Part shown: piece after piece, positions 56,625 to 64,000 of the stretch | Layout of the letters: each line of letters opens with the position of its first letter | Position numbering within the stretch: position 1 is the first letter of the stretch | Notes under the pieces: generated by a model | The model's database searches: none | Told to the model about the DNA's origin: nothing | The model's input: the letters and a program-made list of their open reading frames with translations, nothing else | Position numbers and translations under genes: made by a program | DNA from: Branchinecta lynchi | Lineage: Eukaryota > Arthropoda > Branchiopoda > Anostraca > Branchinectidae | Direction of reading: 5' to 3' | Assembly: GCA_023053575.1 (NCBI GenBank) | Contig: JAKZAP010000010.1 | Coordinates: 11,369,225-11,433,224, forward strand | Length of the DNA stretch: 64,000 nt

Positions 56625-56700
56625 CCTTAGACCTTAGTTTCTGCAGAGTCTTAAGTGGCGGGTAGGGTGTAACCAGATAAACTCTACTACAACACTGTTC
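56625..56700 (-). mobile_element. LINE 3' end remnant
   Basis: CCTTAGACCTTAGTTTCTGC followed by a GTGGCGGGTAGGGTG stretch parallels 42283-42345 (CCTTAGACCTTAGTTCCTCC...GGTGGCGCATAGGGCG), the 3' end of the LINE in P3. Only the terminal part survives. Confidence 0.55.
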
Positions 56701-57899
56701 AGTTTTCTTTTGTCGCTACTATCAAGGGCTCATGATCAGTTGTTCTTGACTTGGTTATCAATAATAGATAGAGCGCTCATCTTCCACTTTATTCACGGTC
56801 CATTGTGTCCACTCGCTTAAGGAGACCTGTTTTAGAGAGAAAGAAACCATTCGCTCCTGGAGGTCGAATTTTTTCTAGTTTTGTTTTTGTTTCTTCTCAG
56901 TAAAAAAAATCAGTTTAAATTTGTCCAACTTGAAGTGCGCATTAGTTCGTCGACGTTTTGTCGTAGCAGCAAACTTATGAGGAGGCGGGGGAGGGGGGAG
57001 GCCTCCGAGTCACCATGCTGACGGAACATATGATGGGCGCTTCTTAAAGTCCGGTTACATGCGCATCTTCCATGCGTAGTCCAGTTTCTTTTCCAAAAGA
57101 CTATCTTATTAAGAATATTCACCTGCCTATCCTTAGGCAAACGGTGCGAGCGCGGCTTAATTCTGTACATGATTTAAAGGAACCACGGGAAGGGTCGGTA
57201 TCTCCCCCGGGATGTGTGTACCTTCATATGAATTTTGTTTGTTCGACCAAACTTTGTAGCATTTTTTAAAAAGATGTGAAAAAGAGTGGTTTTGATTTCG
57301 GGGTTTCTGTGATTAGGTCCCTGGTATATTTGTGTGTAGAATTGTATTGTGTTTTTCATTTTGGGTAAATTAAACCTAAACTATTTTAGAATAACTCGTC
57401 GAAGAAGTAGCGTATCAAGTATTCTCCAAATTTACTAAAAATTCCATGCAAAACCTCAACAAACTTGTCACCAAAAATTACGCGAAAAAGGTAAAAAATA
57501 AAGTAGGTAGCCTATGTTCCGTAACTTGTCTCTCCTACCAAATTTGATCAAGGACGGGCTGCCATGTCGATTGCCCAGTTTCTCTTCGAACCAACATCAT
57601 AAAGTTTCTGAAAGAAAAACAATAATTCGGTTAGTTCTGATGCCAACAATAGATAGGCTAAGCTGGAGTCTTCCTACCTTATGGCTAATTCTCACTGTAC
57701 CAGGTACCCAAGGATAAGTTGCTGAGCGATACCACGCAGCAGATATCTTTCGTTTCCCAATTTGTCAGCATATGCCTACTCGTACTAAAAGGGATTTACA
57801 TCAAGGCGGATTTGTACAAGGGACTTTAACCGTATGAGCCTGCAAATAAAAAAAACAAAGCAAACTTCAACATGCAAACCGGTTAAGGTTCGCGTTGCG

Positions 57900-58150
57900 C
57901 ATGTGCCGATCTCCTGATGCTCTCCCCTCAGATGGATGTGCGATGCGTGGCCGGGGATAAATCATCCGACGTCTCCCATGCTATTCCCTAGATTTCTCTA
58001 GGTACCCATTTGAACTTTTGGCTCATCTTACGGGGAAACGGCCATTAATCCCTGAATGCCCTGAACCAAACGGTTGGCACCACCGAGACTCGAACAGGCG
58101 ACCCTTCGCTTGTGAGTTCGGCGCGCTAACCCATTCGGCAAGGACGGACA
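57900..58150 (-). repeat. tRNA-derived (SINE-like) sequence
   Basis: On the minus strand, TTGCCGAATGGGTTAGCGCG resembles a Pol III A box, and GTTCGAGTCTCGG resembles a B box 25-30 bases further on. The acceptor stem does not pair, so this is not a functional tRNA gene. The body would run toward 57900. Confidence 0.5.
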
Positions 58151-58254
58151 TACACAGGATGAAACATTTTTTTTTTTTAAATTTAGAAGTCTATGACTCC
58201 ACTGTCAGAATCTGGTAGACGTAAACTTGGTACTAAAGCTAAACTAAATTCCTC

Positions 58255-58320
58255 GTAAGCTTACACCGTCGGCAGCTACAGCCGAAGGTCGCGGGTTCAA
58301 GTCCCGCCCGTGGACCATTT
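58255..58320 (+). repeat. tRNA 3'-half-like sequence
   Basis: GCGGGTTCAAGTCCCGC forms a perfect T arm and is followed by CCGTGGACCA and a TTTTT run like a Pol III terminator. No matching 5' acceptor strand was found upstream, so this looks like a tRNA-derived repeat. Confidence 0.5.
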
Positions 58321-58666
58321 TTGTCTTTCCGTTCGCAACGTGTAATTTTCATACCTCTCAGTATGAGCTGAGCACATTCACCCTCAGTTTTCTTAAAATA
58401 ACACCCAGTTTCTGTTCCTGTTACCGGTTCATTTGCAAAAATCGGACAATTTACCGGAAAAAATGCTAGGGAGACCGAACCTTGAAAAGAGGCGATGGCG
58501 CCGAATTCAAGGATACTGTAGAGTTCCAATGATGAGAGTTCAGTAGTGTTGCAGGTATGTTCAGTCCTTAAAAAGATTCGTAGGCTAGGCGTAGATTCGA
58601 TTGTCCTCCCTGCCGAATAATCAGCGGTACTTTGGTAAAACCCCAAACTATGCATGATAGTCTCAC

Positions 58667-58788
58667 CGTCAAGTATTCTTGCCACTTCTTCTCCCCTTCG
58701 CCGTGTAACTTCTTATAAACTCCATACAACTTCAATGCCGTCCGTGCATCCTCAACCGAGTCGTGCGATCCAACTTGAATATTGGTCT
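58667..58788 (-). CDS. PAN2: PAN2-like exon, C-terminal exonuclease region
   Basis: PAN2 is the catalytic subunit of the PAN2-PAN3 deadenylase, which shortens mRNA poly(A) tails in the cytoplasm. On the minus strand the acceptor CTCATGCTTTCAG opens a frame ETNIQVGSHDSVEDARTALK, then LYGVYKKL and KKWQEYLT, ending at the donor GACG|GTGAGA. HDS(V/I)EDARTALxLY is the last conserved motif of the PAN2 DEDDh exonuclease and supplies the catalytic His and final Asp. Other nucleases of the DEDDh class share H-xx-xDA, but the full match favours PAN2. The remaining exons were not located: upstream ones should lie above 59.2 kb or beyond the window, the last one below 58.6 kb. Confidence 0.75.
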
Positions 58789-58816
58789 CTGAAAGCATGA
58801 GTACTGTTAAGACTAT

Positions 58817-59220
58817 AGGCGTACTCTCGCCGTTCCCCGCGGACTCCACTTGAGGAGACCCCGCGTTTTTTTCCCCGGGGACTCACTTCTCGCGAGTCCC
58901 CACGGACGGAGAATGCTCTCATTATCATCACCATCATCAAAAAGGACTCCTTTTCAGATTCGGAGGGGAATCAGTTTTTGCTGGTGTTGGTGCAATGTAA
59001 AATTAATTAAAAACAATCAGAATAAACAAAACCAAAAATAAAGTGGCTCCAGGCCAATTTCGTCAACTGCATATATATTTTTTGAACAAAATCCATGCTA
59101 GAAGCATTCCCCGTGTTCTCGCTATTTCTGTCCGCGGAGTCCGCGTGGAGCGTCTCCCTCTATTATCGCCGTTCTCTTTGATTCCCCGAGGAATCCTCAG
59201 GGAACGGCGAGAATACGCCT
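58817..59220. mobile_element. MITE family D, copy 2
   Basis: 404 bp from AGGCGTACTCTCGCCGTTCC to GGAACGGCGAGAATACGCCT, flanked by TAT on both sides. It matches 16336-16745 throughout. It ends 28 bp before the PAN2-like exon, read in that gene's direction. Confidence 0.9.
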
Positions 59221-59609
59221 TATAGCTGATGAAGTTTAACGGATATGCCAGTTGAGATTTATCTAGCGATATTTCGTCTCTTATGGCAAGGGTCCTTTTC
59301 AGGCTTCAGCTAGATAAACGAACCTGCGCTCTAACAGAGGAACCTCTGTCAAGAAGGGGACCGTCACAGGTGACTATCTGTTTGGATATAAGTCAATCTG
59401 GATTTGGATTTGGAACAAAGCAAGATCTACAAGAACGAGAATTCTCGATATGAAACAACCGTTTGTACCCGTGAAATTCCATTCAATATTATTGCAACAC
59501 CAATTACGGATTGGCTGAATAACAGGCGGTAAAGTCAAACATAAATTAAAGAGACTAACCAAAAAGTTACCTTCCAAAACACTGAAGACAAACCATATAC
59601 AACAAGACC
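59221..59609. other. Family B fragment and unassigned sequence
   Basis: About 59225-59400 carries foldback B marks (TTATGGCAAGGGTCCTTTTC, AGGCTTCAGCTAG) without a full pair of arms. Nothing else was recognised. Confidence 0.4.
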
Positions 59610-61143
59610 AAAGGTTTCGATGGGATCCCGAAAATTCAATATTTAATCCAGACAATTGGGACTTGTCTTCGCCAACTCCTTGAACATTTTTACTATTAAA
59701 ATTCAGAAACAGATTAAGCCCAAGTAGCTAATCATCTGAGAAAACCAAGTTCAGATGTGGATTCAGCATGTGTGTTTACTGCTAAAAGTCATATCTATTT
59801 TGACGAAACAGATCGAAACTTCCTGCCTTACTTCTGCCAATTTTCCGGTTCTGACCGAATTCTGGAACTACTTCTCCGGCGAAAAAATAAAGCAAAAAAA
59901 CAAATTCAGCGTATCTCTACCCCTATATCTAACATCTAACCATCAACTCAACAACGAAATGTAACTTATAACAAATTTTCCGGTTTCAGCCGGATTCTGG
60001 GCAAACTAAATGTCCGGTCAGGAAATGATTGTAATGTACGGATTCAGCATTTATTCTTACCCCTCAATCGGACATCTTATGAACTACAAATAAAACTTTT
60101 GCTTTTAACAAATTTTCCGGTTTCGGCTGGATTCCGGGCCAACTATTTGTCTGGGTAGAAACTGATTTTCACATAAGTATTCAGCATGTCCTCTTAAAGT
60201 TTAACTGAAAAGCCAACTAATTTTCACGCCTTTGATTTGAATACAATGAACTTATTTTGACTCCTGTAATGGGTTCTTATTTTTTTTTCGTCTCGTAGTC
60301 TAGTAGTGACATTGGGAATCTCCGCTGGTTGCATGACAAATAAAAAATTCGTCAAGTCGCGAAGAATTTGAATATCTGCAAAAGCGCGTTTCAGTGGCCA
60401 ACAAAGGTAAGATTCTGAAATATTCTATTCAGGACTGCGGAATCGCACCTGAAGAAAGCCCTCTATTCCGTGTTACTTTCTGGTCACTTTCACTTTCCAT
60501 CTTAATTTCATCTTCCTGGCTTGAAGAATGCAAATCCGCCATTGTTGGTTATTTATTGTTTGCCGCTGTACTTGCTAAACATTTCAAACATAGAGGTACG
60601 TCCATATAGAGGTACACAAATTACGGAATAGAAAATACGTCAGCTAAAATTCAATAATCATGGATAACGAAGCAACGAAGTACGCGTTTTTGTCGGTTCT
60701 TCTAGCCTATTTAATTAAAGATATTACCCCTATCCGGTTAAGCTTTAACACTGAATCGTTATCATCTAATCAACATCAAATAAAACTTTTGCTTTCAACA
60801 GACTTTCTGGTTTTGGCCGGATTCCGGGCGAACTACTTGTCTGGCGGGAAAATGGTTTTCAAAATCGTGTTCAACCTGTCTTATTACCCCTTAATCGACT
60901 GTCTCATTAGCTGTTTAAACATATTTTTGTGTGTCCCTTAATTTGAACCCCCTTCCCCACCCCTAAATGCAGAGCTACATAGTCCATCTGCGAACTCGAC
61001 TTTTTCCTTGACCCAAAGAATCCTCACACCAAGTTTCATCGACGTATCTCATTCCCTTCGAGAGTTATCGTGCCCACTGACGGGCGGACAGACGGACAAC
61101 TTTTGCGATGTCATCGGCACCCCTCCACTTACGTTTTTTGATC
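59610..61143 (-). repeat. Interspersed repeat family G, copy 3 (inverted)
   Basis: On the minus strand it opens with AACGTAAGTGGAGGGGTGCC and ATCGCAAAAGTTGTCCGTCT, passes through CCGGAATCCGGC/AAACCGGAAAATTTG units, and closes with GGGATCCCATCGAAACC. This is the same order as the UGGT intron copy. About 60200-60660 is inserted or unrelated and includes a 71-residue open frame of unknown nature. Confidence 0.7.
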
Positions 61144-61715
61144 CTCCAAACAACGACTGGGGTAAAAGACAACGGGGGAATCGTAAAAAAATTAGGTATT
61201 AACTTTTCTTATGCAGAAAAAGAAAGGAGGGGAAACCTATTCTGACATCTTACGTTGGCAAAAAAAACTGACTGAAGTCACTACCGTCACTACCCCCCCC
61301 CCCCAGGGTAGGAACTTATTTGGAATCTTGAAACTTGATAATTCTGTCCATCAGTTCTTGCTGCAAAAGAGCCAGGAACACAGGAACCTTGGTCAGTAAA
61401 TAAAACTCGATTTGTGTCAAAAACTTGCGTGGGATTGTCTACCCACCATCCAGAAAGCGAGCAGTCCTAATTTTAGGTTAGACACGAGAAATGCCCCTTG
61501 TCGGCTCTCAAAAAAACAGGCGGAAGAAAACTTTAAGACGGCGGAACAAGTTCTTCCCTCAGAACTCTTTTAGTAATCAGTGCTCTTACCTAAATAATAC
61601 CAGGCCAGGAACCGAAGGGAGATCATTCGTTGGTGAGGCAAATGGAAGATATGAACAGTATCTCGAATCTGGTCTGGAGGAACTAGCAGGTTTATCACGC
61701 TAGAACATAACAGAA
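61144..61715. other. Short stretch with weak coding-like frames
   Basis: A 70-codon frame at 61491-61703 (basic start, then [16 protein letters not shown]) reads somewhat like protein. Without homology or a firm splice site it is not called as a gene. Confidence 0.35.
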
Positions 61716-61717
61716 AT

Positions 61718-61754
<37 letters not shown>

Positions 61755-64000
61755 TTCAGCCGTAGCCATATACACAGAGGAAAAAACACACATTCTAGCC
61801 TAAATATCACACATAACCACATATGTATCAAAAGAATCAACGAGCCACAAGTTCATCGCTCCATTTTTTCCACAAAGGCAGTGAAAGTTGAAAAATTGGA
61901 GCGGTAAGAATTTGGATCAGGTTGTTATCTGATCTCAAAAGGCGGCTTTTTAGCGATGAAACTGCTTTACGTTTTAGTTCGTAAAACGAAGGCATATGAT
62001 TATTGGCGAACATCCCCGAGGCGCTACACCGGTGTGGGAGTCGGTGAAGTTTTCTGTAGCAGTTATTGTAAGTGACGCGGGTCACATTTATCGCACCAGC
62101 AGTGAAATTAGTACAAAGAGCAAGACAGTAAAATTGAAAACAAAAAGTACCGAACAGCCTATCACGGATAATCGCAGAACAAAACTGAAATTTTCTAGCA
62201 ACTACATTTCCTCGCACACACAGACTTCTTGTTAAATGCCGCAAATGAGTAATATCCCGCAGATCAGGCGTGAACCAGAATCCAAGGTATTTAAACTCTG
62301 AAACAAATTTCAGCCGTGACGAACACAGCAACACAGGAGGGACTATTTTGATTTTCAACTCTGGTGGTATAAAAGCCATGCATTCCATTTTTTCTGTGTT
62401 AAAAACAATATCTCTCTCCAGTGCAAATTTCTCACATACTCGAAGTAGGAGGTTCAAAGCATTAATACTCGGAGCCATGTGGACAAGATCATCCGCATAA
62501 CTCAAATTATTAAAGCACTTATTACTAATGAAACAACCAACTGACATGGCGCAAAGCCGACTATTTAAATCATCAACATAAATATTATACAGAAAAGGGG
62601 ATAAAATACCTCCCTGCCTGACACCATTCTGTACACGAAACGGGCTACTACGATAAATACCCCACTTAACTTCAAACGTTTGTCGTCGAAACCACACTTC
62701 AAGTAACAAAACATACGGAGCGGGAACACCTCTTTTAAGCAACTCCAGCAACAGTTTTTTGTGATTAACCCGATCAAATGCTTTACGCGCATCAATAAAG
62801 CATACAAAAACCGCCGAGCCAAACAACCAGAAGTACATAATAACACTTTTCAGGATAAAAACACAGAATTCTGTCGATGAATGGGGCTTGAACCCAAACC
62901 GATATTCTGACGTCGCCAAATACGGTTCAATTTTTGACAGAATACATCGTTCAAAAATTTTAGAAAAAGCGCTTGCTAACGCTATGGGCCGATAATTTGA
63001 AGAAGACGACATATTACCATTTTTTACTTTAGGAACAGGAACAAGAACTACTCTTGTCAACGAATCCGGCAACATACTGTGGGATATCATTGAATTAAAC
63101 AAAGCAGGCAAAAAACTACTTAGAGGTCTCATCGCATGTTTTAAATGAGAAGCAGACAAACCGTCCGGTCCAGGGCCACAATTATTCATTCGCGAAATTG
63201 CTTTCAGAACATCCTCGACATTAATAGGTTCAAATTCAAACGGCAAACCGAGGCAAAGATCATGGACACCGCTCAACGAGGACGGCACCGAATTAAACAG
63301 AGTTTTAAACGAAGTACTCCAAAGGTTCGCAATGTTATCTCCACCAGTCACACCGTCCAAAGAAAGCGGCAATGAAGCAGACTGTGAGTCACGCATTCGT
63401 TTTACAAGCGACCAAAATTGATGTTTCCCAACCGAAAAATAAGACGCCAGGCATTCAGCCCGGATAACACATTCATTAACTCTGCACCACTTCAAAGTTT
63501 TTTTAAATTGCGCTCTCGATGCTTTTATTAGCTCAACTGCTTGTCCAATCAGGGGTCTACCTAGCTGAACCCAACGAAGAAAATATGCACGGGATTCGTC
63601 ATATACAGGCTTAACAAACGAGTTCCAACCCGGAATATTACGGCCCTTTTTACGCTTCGGTATTCCCGGGACACACTTTATGGCACACACCGAAAGAGCA
63701 TAGCATACCAATAAATACAAACTATTAATTTCAGAAATGTGCGACGGTTCAGTACACTGATGGTTATTACACATAGATAGAGTGCCTAGCCGAGCAGTGC
63801 TAGCTCCCAGTTTAACCCCAACGGCATCAGAATAATCAGCCAAGTTTTTTAAAGAGGCTGCGGACCAATCAAGCACTGGCGAAGTAGTCTCAGGCTGTGA
63901 GATGACACCCGCAGTCGAGACAGAAAAGTCTCCTATCAAAAACGACAAGGGAAGGTGATCAGATCTGACAACATTATACAGAACTTGCAACTCTGATAAA
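61716..64000 (-). mobile_element. LINE with intact ORF2 end, (TAAA)n tail, runs off window
   Basis: The minus-strand frame is open from the window edge to the stop at 61837, over 720 codons. It holds the end of the APE endonuclease (SDHLPLSFLIGDF) and a reverse transcriptase: NYRPIALASAFSKIFERC, DARKAFDRVNHKKLLLELL (motif A), VQNGVRQGGILSPFLYNIYV (motif B) and SYADDLVHMAP (motif C), then FKYLGFWFTPDL and the C-terminal region. The VRQGG motif B differs from the IPQGS of the LINE at 9140-12175, so these are different clades. The 3' UTR contains GTATATGGCTACGGCTG and ends in about ten TAAA repeats (61716-61754). The 5' end lies outside. Confidence 0.93.

Larger units (their letters stand above)
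56526..58666. other. UGGT-PAN2 intergenic or PAN2 3' region
   Basis: It contains a LINE 3' remnant (56625-56700) and tRNA-derived sequence (58050-58320). The final exon(s) of the PAN2-like gene should lie here on the minus strand but were not recognised. Confidence 0.45.

Noticed and set aside
58255..58320. Functional tRNA gene
   Set aside because: The T arm is perfect but no 5' acceptor strand, D arm or anticodon arm can be built upstream.
58239..58685. 148-residue minus-strand open frame partly overlapping the PAN2-like exon
   Set aside because: It runs through intron and tRNA-derived sequence; its end RAGLEPATFG is a familiar by-product of translating tRNA-like repeats.
61491..61703. 70-residue plus-strand open frame
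   Set aside because: Coding-like in places but very short, without a firm splice context or homology, and next to a LINE tail.

Overview
The window looks like nuclear DNA of an invertebrate animal. Its genes are split by GT-AG introns, the introns and intergenic stretches are packed with transposable elements and short repeats, and the three recognised genes are eukaryotic: a TFIIIC subunit, an ER glycoprotein-folding sensor and a poly(A) nuclease. The species cannot be fixed from the sequence. No CRISPR array, operon or other prokaryotic feature was seen.

Layout. (1) 2441-28763, plus strand: a GTF3C4-like gene (TFIIIC90, the 90-kDa subunit of RNA polymerase III factor TFIIIC). Eight internal exons were reconstructed with matching splice phases, followed by a ninth coding block and a zinc-finger exon. 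The N-terminal exons lie upstream of the window and one or more exons near the 3' end are unresolved. Its introns hold a 3-kb LINE, several MITE families, tandem arrays and a 341-bp duplication of one exon. (2) 28764-47986: about 19 kb with no recognised host gene. It contains inverted and tandem repeat families, a 1.47-kb hAT-like element, and a cluster of palindromic elements at 39.5-43.4 kb that carry 8-bp target-site duplications and are nested in one another. (3) 47999-56321, plus strand: a complete UDP-glucose:glycoprotein glucosyltransferase (UGGT) gene of three coding exons, 1503 residues, with a signal peptide, the GT24 domain and a C-terminal -PSEL. (4) 58667-58788, minus strand: one exon of a PAN2-like deadenylase, with tRNA-derived sequence and a MITE beside it. 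(5) 61716-64000, minus strand: a LINE with an uninterrupted reverse transcriptase ORF running off the window.

The three genes have unrelated housekeeping roles (Pol III transcription, ER quality control, mRNA decay), so the neighbourhood does not point to a shared pathway. The most unusual content is the palindromic transposon cluster. One large palindrome (40846-43444) has taken a different insertion in each arm, so each arm records the empty site of the other. A second pattern is that several different repeat families end only 18-46 bp from splice sites.
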